The notes: generated by a model not told the origin, from the sequence alone. Positions 1 to 12,273 are shown, counted from the stretch's first letter. The stretch: DNA of 64,000 bases from Kappaphycus alvarezii (GCA_002205965.3 NADL03000476.1:124001-188000), one strand, 5' to 3'. Made by a program: numbers and translations.

Positions 1-452
1 AGCTGTTTCCCACGGATTTAATGGATCGGATATTAAAATCAGTGGATGACCCGATTCAGAGTCACCACTACATATGGTACAACGCAAATTTGAGGAGCTC
101 GTTTTCGAGAAAGAAATTCGCGACCACTAGCATGTTCAACTAATAAACAACTGCCTCTCAGGAATTGGTAACGAATATTTTTATTCATGTATCAGAAATC
201 ATTTCAATTCAAAGGACGAAGCATTTGATTTACTGAACTAGCGATTTAACTCTAACTAACACCATTCACAGGCATTATCGTACCTCAAGAGACTCACCTT
301 TGCTGCAATCAAGTCCAAGAAACAATGCACGGACATAGAGGCACTAACCACAGCCCATGCACGTATTTTAGAATATATCCCACATTGCGGCCCGTCTTAT
401 CAAGGTGAGCATCAAGATGGTCACATGTCCTCCTTCCTGACCGATACAGTGG

Positions 453-1102
453 ATGGATAAGCATGGTCTGAACAAATCCTCACCGCACTTTCAACCTCTC
501 AGGGTACAAAAAATGGAATGGATGGTATGCTTGTGTCAGCTTTATTACTTCGTGAGAATAGAAAGGCCCAGGGTATTGACAACTTGTACTATGGAGAAAA
601 ATACAGTAACCCCGCCAAGCTGCAGAAACGAAATTGTTTTCCTCGTTATCACAAGCTTAACAGGAATACTGCGCATGTGCCGCGGCCTCGCCGCACCGCA
701 GCAGAATTGATCACACTAAAGGGTAAGGCCAAGTGCCTGCGATGCGGGAAGACTGGGCATTGGAGAAACGAGTATACTGAAAAAGCACAGTATATGACCG
801 AAATTATCTAGTCCAGAGTCCGGGAGCGTGGCGGCTATAAAAAGGCTGCCTCCGAAGTATTATTTACTTTAGCTAACGGTGACGATACATATGCGGAATA
901 AATAGAAGTGGTTGGCAGAAATGACTCCCAGGACTCCGATGAGAATACGTTTGAATATATGATGGTACATGAATATGGAGACTCAGAAGCTATCGAGGAC
1001 ATTAAAAACACTTTCGAACAGTTGATTGTAGCCACTGACCCGAACTTGGATGAGAAATATGACGCTGAAGCTGAGGAAAATAACAAACCGTCGGACTTTT
1101 AA
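453..1102 (+). pseudogene. Copia gag remnant with zinc knuckle
   Basis: Near 733-775 the + strand encodes a zinc-knuckle-like motif, Cys-Leu-Arg-Cys followed four residues later by Gly-His-Trp, but the final Cys is replaced. This is the nucleic-acid-binding motif of retroelement Gag. An acidic segment follows (908-1102). The frame is interrupted by stops on both sides. Assigned to element 1 because integrase and reverse transcriptase of the same lineage follow in order. Confidence 0.55.
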
Positions 1103-2107
1103 GTGCTGATGTGTTCCTCGTGGGAAATACAATTGCAAGTGATGCTTATCGCATACCACGACAAACTTTTTTTGACAAAAGCCGCCCATGAATATACATT
1201 GCCGATCTCAGACGTAAGATCTCACGTTACAAATACTGCATAGTGACTACTGATTTTATTGTGCGTACTATTAGATATTTGGGTAACCGTCTACGTCACT
1301 CAAAGGGACAAAGACCTAGCCGACTTCCGGACTTTTAAGGCGCCTGCATGGACATTGGAGCACCGCGATGCATTATTGGATTGCCCAGAGCCAAGGAATA
1401 TTGTCGAGAAGAAAGAATCAAACTGAAGACGTCTTCGTCTAAAAACTGCTATTCATTTGGACCTCATCGTAACCTTTGATGCCCGTTGGGGAGTGATATA
1501 CAATTACGTGTGCCAATTCTCGTTAATCACGTGAATTATGTGACTCCACATGGGTTATGATCATTTCTCGTAAGACTTTAACGATCTTACTTAATCTGTT
1601 GATATGTTTTTTTCCGGACATCCAGTTTTGGTGTCCACACTTCTACTTGCTACCTATAGGATCATGCTTTTATCCCAACTTTGAGGCTCTGAGGGCCGTT
1701 CTGGTTCTGACTTGATGGTACTGTGTGGTTTGTGATCGTCCGCGTTGACTTCATGGCTGAGATTGTCTCCTACCACTCCGTGGCAAACTCACCAAGTTGA
1801 ACAATAGTCTGAGTTTAGGTAGGTTTGTCGGAATACTCTACTAGGTACTTAAGCTGAGTAAAGATGAGAACTGAAATAAGGAGGTTATAACTCAATCAGA
1901 CAGAAATCGCATCCACCTGCTCGCAGACTCTTGGTCTATTAAAGGTACCAAAGCAATTGGGCGAATGCCAATCATTCTACACCCCCAGAACAGCTCTTTG
2001 ACTATCACTGTTGACATTATCCCTGAGAACATACCTCTCTTCACTGGCTTAGACACCATGGAAACTCACCATATTCAGCCAAAGCAGTAGGAAAAGTTTC
2101 CGAGAAC

Positions 2108-3260
2108 GTGAATGATGGATGTAAAATGACCCTTACAAAGAAAAATGGACATCTATATCTATGTTTGTCGCCCTCTATCCTCAAGGTATTTAATACTAGA
2201 CCGCAACTTGAACGAATACATGGCCACCTACTACGTCCATCCGCACGGAAACTTTATGAACTACCCAGGCGTGCCAAAACAAAGAATCTTACTCCTGATA
2301 CGTTTTATTTATTGAAGGAAATATCCAAGTCATGTGAAACATGTACAATCTACTCACACCGCCAAATAACCTTTCAGATTCGTGATGTTGACAATGTGAT
2401 ATTCAATCATCGAATAATTCTCGATATAATGTACCTTAAGAGTCACCAACGTGGAAAAACGAAAAGATCCGTCCTCCACAACATTGATTCAGGTACCCGT
2501 TTCAGTGCCGCTACATTTTGTCATGCATATGACACAAACGAAGTATGTAATTACTTTATCAAGACTTGCCGCTACATTTTGTCATGCATATGACACAAAC
2601 GAAGTATGTAATTACTTTATCAAGACTTGGTCGTCAACCTACATTTGCTACCCAGAATCCATGCTAACAGATTAAGGTTCTTTTCTCTTATCCAAAGAAT
2701 TTGATTTCAACAGCGAGCAAGCTGGTATATCTTTAATAACTACTGGCACATAAAGTCACAACTCATTGAGTATTGGAGAGAAATATCACTCTACTCTGCG
2801 CACAAATTATGAAAAAGTTCCTTGTAATCAACGTTGTATACCTCAAGACATCGCATTGGCCAAATCTGTTCAAGCGATGAATAAAACAGTTCGTCCGCAT
2901 GGACTTGTCCCATCTTTACTTGTATTTGGGGTACTGTCAAAACTGCGACATGTATCTCTAAAGGACTTTCCCAATCAGAAGCCACGGATGCGTGCAACAC
3001 AACCAGCTCAGGATTAGTATGAATACCTGGTTCCTAAGTCTTTAGTCCAATGCGGACTCCGTTCTATAAAACCTCCCTCTGCTGATCATTTCTACAGTCC
3101 GGGCGATTTTTTTTATGTCTATAGAGAAGGTTTGAAGTACTACAATGGCCCGCATTTAGTTGCCTCTGTTGATAAGATGTGTGTTCGCCTACACCTTGGT
3201 GAACGAACTGGCTCTCGCCCATTCAATATCGCACAATTACGACCAGTACCAGTAAAAAGG
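2108..3260 (+). pseudogene. Copia integrase remnant
   Basis: The first part shows a pre-integrase His/Cys pattern (HGHL followed by a Cys-Glu-Thr-Cys pair) and then the start of the integrase core, with an Asp in LDIMYL and an IDSGTRFSAA segment typical of one copia lineage. A 61-bp tandem duplication at 2507-2628 shifts the frame. The core resumes at 2766-3017 with a region ending in LVPSLLVFG, then a C-terminal segment up to about 3260. It could have integrated element cDNA in the ancestor but is now dead. Confidence 0.7.
2507..2628 (+). repeat. 61-bp tandem duplication inside copia integrase
   Basis: Two adjacent copies, 2507-2567 and 2568-2628, appear identical. Sixty-one is not a multiple of three, so the duplication alone shifts the integrase frame. 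The identity of the copies indicates a recent event in an otherwise old element. Confidence 0.9.
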
Positions 3261-3350
3261 TATCCAACCTAAGACGATCAATTATCAGAAGGAAACGAAA
3301 TACCTACTATTTTACATGCTGAAATAGTCCATCCTGGAGACCCCCGTGAG

Positions 3351-3900
3351 TGTCAATTTGATAAGGCTAAACGGAAGGAAATCCTTGCATTAGCTGAGCG
3401 AGGCACTTTTCGTATTGTTCTGACTGAGGAAGCGGGTGAGCACCCCAACATACTCCCCTCCAGATTTGTACGGAGCATCAAACCAGATGATAAAGGGCCT
3501 CCTATGTTTAAGGCAAGACTTGTACTTGGGGTAAACAGGGATAAGGACAAACATTCTATTATGCACAACACGTACAATGTACGTCAGTCGTCTATTCGCC
3601 TTTTGTTGGGATTGGCCACTATCATTGGATTTGATGTTTGGTCTTTCGACGTTAAGCATGCCTACTTGCAATCTGCTTTTGGTCTGAAACGCAAGCTTTT
3701 TGTCAGGCACGAATGTATTGAGCTTGAGTCTCACGAGCTTCTATGAGTAATCCGACCTTTATATGCACTGACTGACAGTGGTGACTACTTGTGTGAGACC
3801 AATACCATATTTCACACCGACAAGCTCCGTATGCAACAAAGTACTGGTGATTTTGCACTATTTTTTACAAGAGACTTTGCAACCGACTCGTCGCTCTATC
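3351..3900 (+). pseudogene. Copia reverse transcriptase remnant
   Basis: The translation contains the copia reverse-transcriptase signature KARLVLG, then a segment ending in SFDVKHAYLQS, the region holding the first catalytic Asp. The downstream active-site box is not readable in a continuous frame. Copia RT copies genomic RNA into cDNA in the virus-like particle; this copy cannot. Same strand and lineage as the integrase remnant upstream. Confidence 0.7.
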
Positions 3901-4319
3901 TGGCTCATACTTAGACTAAATTTTACAAGGTGGCACCGCAGACCAAAGTAACGTATAAAAGAGAATTTTACAAAATAATTCGATGTGAAGCTATCCGCTG
4001 CACAGAAGCCCACTTACCTTGGCATGCACTGTGATGTTTCCGAAAAGATCGAAAGGCGGCTGTCCCAGTCACAGTATATCAGGAATCTACGTTAATTGCC
4101 TACGGATGCTATGTTAACAGCATTTCGGTTAATTCGAGCCAAACTGGCCTTTGTGATACACAAGAGGTCGGACATAGCATGTGCTGTTTCTTTCGCTGCT
4201 CAAGCTACTGAAACTTCACATTCATCAGACTAAAATCACAAAGTGAACTCCATCATGAGATAATTGCAGAGAACAGTACATTTTCAGCTTCTTTTTCTAA
4301 AGCTGGATCAAGAATCACT

Positions 4320-4814
4320 CCGAATTTAGTTTTACGCTGACTCTTCCCATAATAATCACCCTGATGGCAATGCTCAACTCGTTTATTTATACTGCTAGCT
4401 GATACATCTAATCATTTTTCTGTTATTCAGTTCTCTTCCTCCAAGTCATGGCGAATCCCAATATCAAGCAAGAACAAAGGAGAGACCCTCTCCTTTGTTG
4501 ATGGTTTTGATTCTGCATTTTTGATACGACACGATCTAGAGAGAATGTTGGGTACTAGCATTCCTTTATTAATGTTTAAAGACGGCAAAAGGGTTTTTAA
4601 TGTATTCACCAGATCTGGATACACATCAGAAGGTCGACTCATAGTCGACGTTGCAGCTGAAAGAGAAGCGTATCATGAACGAGAAATTTCCAACGTGGCC
4701 TCATTCTGTCTAAGTTCAACATCGCTGATTCCCTTACAAAATTCAGAGGCAACAATGCTCTTCGAAAGCTTTTCAAAACTAATGAAGTCAATCAAGATGT
4801 TGGGCAATGGGTAA
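4320..4814 (+). pseudogene. Copia RNase H remnant
   Basis: Residues resembling YADSS, then SFVDGFDSAF, RHDLERMLG, MFKDGKRVFNVFTRSG and REAYHEREISNVAS follow the layout of the copia C-terminal RNase H in fungal-like lineages (catalytic Asp, Asp near KRVFNV, and a terminal segment). The frame is broken around 4440-4520 and again near 4700. It ends where the solo LTR has inserted. Confidence 0.7.
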
Positions 4815-5436
4815 TGGCTCCTGACGAGAACTGGATTTTTATACGAGTGCACTCAGACATGAAAATTGTAGGTTTGTTAGCAGAAAGTCGCGGTAAGAGA
4901 GATATCCGACGCCCTCTATCCAAAAAGAGGGGGTGTTTCGAGCGAAAAAAGTGCTATAGTAAGGTATTCGTGGGAACAAAATGTGCTGTATACGGACGAG
5001 AGACCTAGGACAACCGACTTTGTCCGAAAGGGGCAGGCTGTACCTTCGCCTTGCGAACAACAGATCTTCTTCCGCGTACGTTGCAAGGCAAATGCAATGG
5101 GCTGAAATGGAAGAGGGCTCGGTGTTTCTCCCAACAATCATAAAGGGACAGGCTCTTCCACCTAGCTTCGAGGCTTGAGAGCCGTTTATAAGTTTTGGGC
5201 CCGAAGATGACTACCAATTTCGTTATTACTGGAGTATCTCCTTTAAAGTTGTCTGCCAACTTGCTTGACCTCTCCATGAGGAAGCAGTTTACTCAGCTTA
5301 TTTAGACTTTTGGCTACCCCTGAAGTCCGAACAAAACTACAGAGGATACCAGTAAATGCATAAAAACACTTTGTATAGATGATATACTCTAAAAAAAGAT
5401 ACTTATGAAAACGAACAGTCGATCTGGTCCTCTTAT

Positions 5437-5969
5437 TTCGCATTCTCTAGATCAGACCCAAACAACTCCTCTAAAACATCCATGCTGCCCAAGCAGTCCC
5501 CACAAATATCTGCGAGCGGCTTATAACTCTCTATTTCCTCCTGGGAGATATGTAAACGACTAAAAAAACTCCTATCCGGGTCCAGCGTCGGCACCACTTG
5601 GTCATTGCCGTCCAGTCCCGGCCACACCATTCCAACACTTCCCATGCATCCCTTTCCTTATCCTCCTTGTCCTCATCCTCATCCTCGTCCTCATACTCCC
5701 CATCGTTAACCTCGTGGACCAATTCCGGGGCTGCCCACTCCTCGAAGGTCTCCCCAGATCAATCCTCCACTTCCCACTCCCGCCCCTCAGGTACCTCCTC
5801 CGCCTCCTCCTAGACGAACAAGCGACGCACGAATTCGATCAACTTTTTTTGTTTGTCGGCGTAGGTAGTCTTCACGGTCAGTAGGTCCAAAAGGGAGTAG
5901 GGGAATTGAATTTAGGGGGCGGGGGTGGTGGTTTTTGGTAATGGAGGGGGAGGGGCGAAGGTTGTCCAT
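5437..5969 (-). pseudogene. Acidic LTR-encoded ORF, decayed copy
   Basis: On the - strand it starts MDNLRPSPSITKN, then a basic stretch around DDYLRRQTKK (here EDYLRRQTKK), a Glu/Asp-rich middle (5650-5722) and a C-terminal block with SMDVLEELFGSDLE. These parts lie in different frames, so the copy is frameshifted. The same order of parts occurs in the two LTRs of element E. I do not recognise the family; no membrane segment or known catalytic motif is visible. Confidence 0.6.
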
Positions 5970-6322
5970 TTTGGTTGAAAATGGAGTGGGGCGACTGTGG
6001 ATGGAGGGTAGATGGTGCAAGGGGGACGGTAGTGTGTGTAGGGGTTGGTGGATCTCAAAAAAGTTGGGTAAAATGGGTTTAAGTACACCTTAGAGGCAGA
6101 CTGGAGTCGGTACTAAAAAGTTAAAATCGAAATTGCAGTAGCGCATTTGCGTGAAATTTCTACATAAGGAGTGAATTTGATGAAGAATGTAGATTATAAA
6201 AGACGTAAAACGCTGATTTGGAGGAGAGAATACAGTATTAGAATATCTATAGAGGATAGTAGACAGATTTGGAAAGGGCGGTAAGCGGAGTCAGGGGAGG
6301 GATCGTTGTAAGTTGCTGGTCC

Positions 6323-6406
6323 CTTTGTTAGGATCATTTCCTGTATTAAACGAGGGGAGTACCATTTCCTGTGTTACACGAGGGGAGGACCATCTCCTGT
6401 GTTACA
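6323..6406 (-). repeat. 28-bp tandem repeats at the LTR start
   Basis: About three imperfect 28-bp units, each containing ACAGGAAATGGT-like sequence on the - strand, sit at the upstream edge of the solo LTR. Matching units occur at 35016-35111 in the 5' LTR of element E. The position in U3 suggests enhancer or upstream-activator repeats; that role is inference. Confidence 0.7.
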
Positions 6407-6469
6407 AGGTGTATTGCGAATTCTAGACATATATAGTGACATCGTCAACGTGCCAAGGCTAATACAAAT

Positions 6470-6553
6470 GGGAGAAATGGAGGGTTAATTTACTGTGGTA
6501 GATATGTGGGTTGGAACCTAGTAAATTTGTACCGGAGCGTAGATACCGTATAT
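6470..6553 (-). mobile_element. LINE 3' tail, heavily 5'-truncated
   Basis: About 84 bp closely match the 3' end of the LINE at 15506-16273 (compare 15511-15592). Only the tail is present, as expected for 5' truncation during target-primed reverse transcription. The rest of 6407-6767 shows no recognisable gene. Confidence 0.65.
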
Positions 6554-6767
6554 GTGTATATATATGTATTACATATGCGTCATGTTATGCGTGAACTCGA
6601 ATTATCTCACTGTCTTGTTTAGTTCAAGACTTTACTCAACTCAAAACATGTCCTCTATTCTTCTAATTTTGTTATTCAATTTTATCTTTTACTCTAAATT
6701 GAACAAGAAAGTCGATATCAAGTTGAAGTTCATAGGCAGTTTAAGTCTTGAGCTCAAAATGAAGGAG

Positions 6768-7192
6768 TGTAACAATGTCTCTGTTACACCACTGTGTAAT
6801 AGAAACTTGTTCGCTGTCGCTATTCCAGTTCTCTATTACACAGTGGTGTAACAGAGAAACTGTACAGTCTTGAATGATTTTAGAAATTTGATTTTCCTTC
6901 AATGTTTTTATTTGACGTGGAGCCCCACATTATCGTTTTATTTACGTAGTTATACTCTAGATAGTACAATTCTGTAGTTACACCTCTACTTTCTAGTAAG
7001 TTCTACTGAGCTAACAAAGTATAGAATTTCTAGAGTAGAGCTACCGTACTGTCTATAAAAGGGGGACTCATCTGGATTCTTGTGGGAATCCAGGTACACT
7101 CCAAACACCCTTTGCCCCAACTTTCTGAAACCCTTTACCATCGCCTCTACTGTTCCTTTAGCAGCGCCCCTGCTGCATCCCTCTTTGTTTCA
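6768..7192 (+). repeat. 5' LTR of element G
   Basis: A 425-bp LTR pairing with 12517-12941. Near its start it holds a strong inverted repeat built around TGTAACA...CTGTTACACCACTGTG and its complement (about 6768-6860), which would fold into a hairpin. The sequence CTATAAAAGGGGGA at about 7052 is a plausible TATA box for the element promoter. The leader just after the LTR starts CTGGTAGCATCGC, a TGG-type primer-binding site for an unidentified tRNA. Confidence 0.9.
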
Positions 7193-8046
7193 CTGGTAGC
7201 ATCGCTTTTGCCGGTTCCGCTGCTTTTTGCTTCCGTCTTGCTCTAGTTCGAGGTTTTTTTACTCGTGTATTTTTTTGTGTGAGTTGTTGAATTTTGGAAA
7301 ACTTTTGCTGACAGGTGTTACTGTAATCAATATCATATACTGTACTTGTGGGCTGGAGTGCCAAGTACAGGAAAGTACCTGTGGGCTGGAGTGCCAGGTA
7401 CTCTAAACCCCATTGTTCCACGCAGGTCGCGGTTACTAATAGGGGAGCTAAGTAACCGGGAACTTGGGGTGCAGCACAGTCTGAGTTCTCTAGGTTATTC
7501 TGTTCAGGTAGCGTGCAGGCATCACGAAGCTGCATGATCCTGTTCAGAATACCTAGACTGGACAGTTAGGCTTAGCTAAGTTGCCTTAGTAAAGCCGTAA
7601 TTCTGACCAAGTCCCCATTTGAGGGTCCCTCACAGTACTCCTATACAATCCTATTGCACTCGCTGGCTGTTAGCTAGGTGCACCGACTGGGTCACGGGTT
7701 CAGGTAACGCTCCATAGGGTTGACTTGGACTGGACTTGGACTAGGGGGTACGTGCTCAGAACGAGTATTCTTTGGTTATTCGCTAGCTTGAAGTCGGCTT
7801 GAGAGGCCTTCCTATATGGTAAGGACACCGATCGCGGTCTACGTAGTGGACTGGTGGGGATATCCCGAACGGATTGCTAGTCACACCGGAGTGTAGGTCT
7901 GATCAAAGCTGCTGGTGAGTCACTCTCTCCGCGGGTAGGGAGCCAACCCGTCGTCCAGGGACGAATCCCTCGCATATTTCAACTTCAAGTGCTTGTAATC
8001 AAGTCTAGGTGTTGGTGTAAGGCTTTAAGTAAGAGGTTTGTTGAAC
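7193..8046 (+). other. Long untranslated leader of element G
   Basis: About 850 bp between the 5' LTR and the first gag ATG at 8047. No convincing ORF is present on the + strand. It would hold the primer-binding site and packaging signals. A short direct repeat, GTGGGCTGGAGTGCCA, occurs at about 7349 and 7381. Confidence 0.6.
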
Positions 8047-8842
8047 ATGTCTTTCTTCAAACCAAATAAGCCTTTGTTGTTCGATGTGACTCGAGATGCG
8101 TTGACGGTTCGGTCATGGTTGCATTCAGTCGAAAAGTACCTGAGACTTATTCAGGTGGGCCATGAAAAAGTCATCAGTGCCCAGAATGCTATCGACTTTG
8201 CTTCGACATTCATGACCGGAACTGCCGCAAACTGGTGGTATACAGTTGTGTCCGAGAATGCTGTTCCCCCTACATGGGAAGCTTCCAAACTCCTTGTTGA
8301 GGCAGAGTTTGTCCCCCAGGACAGTGTCATTCGAGCTCGCGACAAGCTTACCAAGATCCGCCAGAAAACAAGTGTAGCAGGGTACCTCTCGGAGTTCAGG
8401 AATTTTTTCTATCAATATTCCCGGTATCAGTGAGTCGGAAAAATTGGCGCGGTTCTGTGAAGGCCTCAAACCCCACATTCTGTTGGAGGTTTCTAAAGGG
8501 AACCCATCCAAGTTTGAAGCTGCGACTACCATTGCTCTTAACTTTTATGGAGCATTTTACAGTGCAGGGTTCTTCACTGGCAGAGTCTCATTTCACAACA
8601 ATCGAAATGCCTCAGGTCCTATGCCGATGGAGATCGGAAACCTAGAACGTAAAAACGATGGGCAGCGTCAGGAAGACTTGATGGAGAACCGATGCTTTAC
8701 GTGCCATAAGGTGGGATGTAGACCTTGGAAACACAGAAAAGGAAACGGGAATAAAGGTAACAGGAGTGGTGCTCGCATAGTAGCGAACAATACAGAGGCA
8801 GGCCACAGTAATTATTTGAATGGTTCTGACTCGGGAAACTAG
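8047..8842 (+). pseudogene. Element G gag
   Basis: Starts MSFFKPNKPLLFD at 8047. It has the capsid-like retrotransposon gag layout: a W-rich helix region with TGTAANWWYTVV, then a segment containing SGYLSEFRN-like sequence. The frame shifts at a run of six T near 8405 and continues as the frame holding ARFCEGLKPHILLEV. A Cys-rich segment near 8690-8740 (RCFTCHKVG) resembles a damaged zinc knuckle. Gag packages element RNA into virus-like particles. Confidence 0.75.
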
Positions 8843-8856
8843 TTGGTCCACCATAC

Positions 8857-9561
8857 TTGGTGAACGCTCAGGTGAGACCAGTAGTGAGTGTGAACAGATG
8901 TCCCAATGAGCAGAGTGAAACTATTGTGGACATCACCGGAGCTAAATTCTCAGAGGACAGGGAAAAGTCGAGAATCTCTGAAGCCGAATCTAATGGAATC
9001 ACGTCTAGTCATGATGACAGCATCCCCACTGATGGACCTATACCAGTGGAGCCTTTGTTAGTAATTGAAGGTAGACTGAATGGAATAGCAATAAAAGTAC
9101 TAAAAGACGATGGATGCAATACAAACGTGGTTTCAGCCGAGTTCCTGAAGCGAAATAGGAACTTGTTTGAGAATCGGCGTGAACGAGTCATTGTTTGCCA
9201 TTCACAGAAGGAAGTTACTGAGGAAGTTTCTGAGATCATTTCCAACGGAACTATTACGTTAGGCGAGCATACATATACTTCTAGTTGGGCTGTGTCCCAA
9301 ACCAGGTATGATGTTCTATTGGGAATGCCGTGGCATGTTGCCCACAATCCACGTGTCGACTATCGGAAACGGATTGTAATGGTGAAAGATGCTTCCATTC
9401 CAGTGATTGATCCAGATAACGAAAACCGTTCTGATGTGTCCAATTTGGGAGTGAAGAAATTTAGACGAATGCTGAGGCATGGGGGTGACTTCGAAGTATG
9501 TCAGTTACTTGAAGTTCACAGTATGAGAGGAGTGAAGATTCAAAGTTCGATGGAAGACTGA
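8857..9561 (+). pseudogene. Element G protease region
   Basis: An open frame of about 234 codons. Around 9090-9150 it reads LKDDGCNTNVVS, matching the position of the aspartic protease motif (normally D-S/T-G-A). The residue after Gly is Cys, so activity is doubtful. YDVLLGMPWH further on corresponds to the second conserved protease segment (ILGMPWL-like). The protease would cleave the Gag-Pol precursor. Confidence 0.7.
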
Positions 9562-9639
9562 GCAGATTACTGGATAATTTTAAAGAGGTCATTCAGGATG
9601 AATTAGCAAGAGGGCTTCCTCCGATTCGATCAGTTGATC

Positions 9640-10325
9640 ATGAGATTAAAGTGGAAGAAGGAGCAAAGGCACCTCATCGACCTTTATTCAGTTGTCCCCA
9701 TCCGAACTTAGGGCAGCAAAAGAGTACGTCGAGTCTCTTTTGAGGAAAGGAAAGATCAGATCCAGTAAATCGCCATATGGAGCACCACTTTTCTTTGTGA
9801 AAGGAAAGGATGGAAAACTTAGAGGTGTTGTCGATTATTGCACTTTGAATCGCATCACCAAAAAGAATAATGCTCCACTCCCTTGTTCTGATGAAATGTT
9901 CGATCGACTTGGAGATGCGAGATTTTTCTCCAAGCTTGATCTGAAAACGGGATTCCATCAGGTAAGGGTGAAACCGAAGGACATCGAAAAGACTGCGTTC
10001 AATACAAGTATGGGCAATTTGAATATCTTGTTATGCCAATGGGACTTTGCAACGCTCCTGCTACGTTCCAAACTTTGATGAACCAGATCTTCTATGATTG
10101 CATCGATGTCTTCTTGGTTGTCTATATGGATGATATTCTTATATTCAGTAAGAATGAGGAAGAACATTACGAACATCTGGAAATTGTATTAAAAAGAGAC
10201 TTAAGGATCACAAGGTGTACATTTCCAAAGAAATGCTCTTTCTTTCAGACTGAGCTGGAGTTTTTGGGTTTAATGTCGGGAAGGACGGCATTCGTGTCAA
10301 TCCTGAGAAGGCCGAAGTGCTAAAA
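9640..10325 (+). pseudogene. Element G reverse transcriptase
   Basis: Contains SPYGAPLFFVKGKDGKLR, FFSKLDLKTGFHQVRV (first catalytic Asp) and, after a one-base deletion near 10005, MPMGLCNAPATFQ and VVYMDDILIFS. The YMDD catalytic box is intact. Another frameshift follows near 10180-10230. A standard Ty3/gypsy RT except for the frame breaks. Confidence 0.85.
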
Positions 10326-10329
10326 CTTG

Positions 10330-10925
10330 GCCGAAACCTGAATCTCTAACGGAGTTGAGAAGTTTCTTAGGTCTTATACAGTTTTTCCGTAGGTTCATTC
10401 CGAAGTTCTCTGCAATTGCTGCACCTCTCACAGATCTGACAAAGAAAGGTCGAGGTACAGAGAAATGGGATCAGCATGTGATAAAGCTTTCCAGAAGCTA
10501 AAGGAAGCGATGACATTGGCTCCAATTTTAGTTGCTCCTAATTGAAAAAGCCATTTCGTGGTCATGTAGATGCTTCACAGCTTGCTATCGGTGGAACTCT
10601 AACACAGTTGGATGAGAATGGAAGGGATCGTGTAATTTCTTTCTATTCAAAGAAACTTTCACCAACTGAGTCGGACTACACTGCAAATGACAGAGAGCTT
10701 CTGGCTTTGATTAATTTTCTGGGAAGATTCAGGTGCTATCTTGAAGGTTCTGAGTTTGAGATTTTCACAGACAACCAGGTGCTTAAGAGCTTCTTCACAA
10801 AACCGAAACTGAGTCGGAAAGAAGCTCGTTGGTTGGAAACTCTCGGTAACTTCGGAATCTTTCCCATCACACTGAAGCCTGGAAGAATTCACGTCTTAAG
10901 ACGCATTATCCCGAGCTCCGCACGT
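10330..10925 (+). pseudogene. Element G RNase H
   Basis: HVDASQLAIGGTLTQ (first Asp), DYTANDRELLALI (Glu region) and EIFTDNQVLKSFF (next Asp) match the Ty3/gypsy RNase H that degrades RNA in the RNA-DNA hybrid. The connection to RT is broken by a stop near 10321 and frame changes before 10530. Confidence 0.8.
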
Positions 10926-10949
10926 GGCGAGAGGAGATCGTGACGTCTC

Positions 10950-12130
10950 AGTGAATGACGTTGAAGTTCCCTACCTTGATGTTGATCAGATCATTCCTCG
11001 ATATGATGACGACCAGTTCTTTGGTCCAGTCGTAAAAGCCATGGAAGGAGAGTGGCCTGAGGATACGTTCAGAAGCAGAAACTTGAAAGAATTCTGCCGA
11101 TGTTCCGAAAAGATGGTTCGAGGCTGTTTTACAATGGAAAGTTGTGCGTACCAAGAAGGTCAGTTTCGGATATTTTGCAAATTGCTCACGACTCGAAAGT
11201 TGGTGGACATTTTAAATTTGCAAAGACACTGTCCAGATTGGATAACTTCCATTGGAAACATAAGAGCCGGGATGTTCGAAAGTATTGTGAAGGATGTCTC
11301 ACGTGTCAGCAGTATAAGGACTCTAATCAAAAAAGTTGACTGATCCAATGTCACTGGAATTGCCTGACCGCAGATGGGGATCATTAGCTACAGATTTCAT
11401 TGTGAGGCTACCCCTGACGAGGAGCGGTCATGATGCGATCACGACTTGGGTTGATCGACTTACTCGTCGAGTCCATTTTCTGAAATCTAAAACATCAGAT
11501 ACTGCTGAGGACACGGCTAGAGATTCTTCGCGAACATCTTCAAGAACCACGGGTTGCCGGATGATGTGACTTCAGATAGGGACAGCAAGTTCATTTCAAA
11601 GTTTTGGAAGACACTGATGAATCTTTGTGGGGTAAAATTAAGAATGTCTACAAGTAGACACCCACAAACAGATGGTGCTTCCGAGATTATGAATAGGATG
11701 ATCGAGAACTATCTCCGTTGCTATTGCTCGTATCATCAGGATGACCGGGATGAACTGCTTCCTTCTGCGGAATTTGTGTACAACTCGGCTATGAGCGATG
11801 ATCTGGGTATGTCACCATTTGAGCTTGACTTAGGATGGACACCTAAATCGCCATTGGACTTCTTGGCTAGCAGCAGCATGCCTCTTCAGAGTTAGGACCA
11901 ATTTCGTGCCAAGCTCAAGTTTTCTTGAGGATGCGCAATTTGCCTACAAAGTGGCAAAAGCTCGGCAAGCTGCATATGCTTCAAGGCGATACAAGGTTGC
12001 AGATTATAAAGTCGGTTCAAAGCTATATATCAATCGTTCGTTGTTAACGGATGTTTATTCTAGTTCCCAGGATTCTAAAAAGCTTAGTGCGCCGCAGATA
12101 TGGGCCATTTGTGGTTAAGGAAATAATTGG
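10950..12130 (+). pseudogene. Element G integrase
   Basis: The zinc-binding region (HDSKVGGHFKFAKT, then CEGCLTCQQYK) lies at 11190-11330. The catalytic core follows: Asp in SLATDFIVRLPLT, Asp in TSDRDSKF, Glu in TDGASEIMNRM. These give an apparent intact D,D,E triad across two frames, with a frameshift near 11540. The C-terminal part ends near a tail with YKVGSKLYI. Confidence 0.82.
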
Positions 12131-12273
12131 TAAGAATGCTGTTCGACTGGATCTCCTGCTCATTTTAGAATCCATCCAGTCATTCACATCATTCACACCA
12201 CACCACATTTGGAGCAGCCCGATGACATTTCTTTGCCCATTCCTCCTGCACCTGCACCGCTTGAATCGCCTGT

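Larger units (their letters stand above)
1..4874 (+). mobile_element. Decayed Ty1/copia element (element 1), internal region
   Basis: Pieces of a copia polyprotein lie in the order gag zinc knuckle, integrase, reverse transcriptase, RNase H, all on the + strand. This order (integrase before reverse transcriptase) is diagnostic of Ty1/copia. The reading frame is broken many times by stops and frameshifts, so nothing here can make a polyprotein. The 5' LTR and gag start lie outside the window or are unrecognisable. The right end is interrupted by the solo LTR that begins at 4875. The stretches 1105-2100 and 3900-4320 hold only decayed polyprotein sequence in short scattered frames. Confidence 0.8.
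4875..6406 (-). mobile_element. Solo long LTR of gypsy E type
   Basis: On the - strand this 1.5-kb segment begins TGTAACACAGG and ends TAACA. It parallels the LTRs of element E along its length: 28-bp repeats near the start, an acidic ORF in the middle and the downstream module shared with A-type LTRs. No internal element sequence is attached, so it is a solo LTR left by LTR-LTR recombination. Flanks are AGGTT (4870-4874) and AGGTG (6407-6411), a four-of-five match fitting an old 5-bp target duplication. It is well diverged from the E LTRs. Confidence 0.75.
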
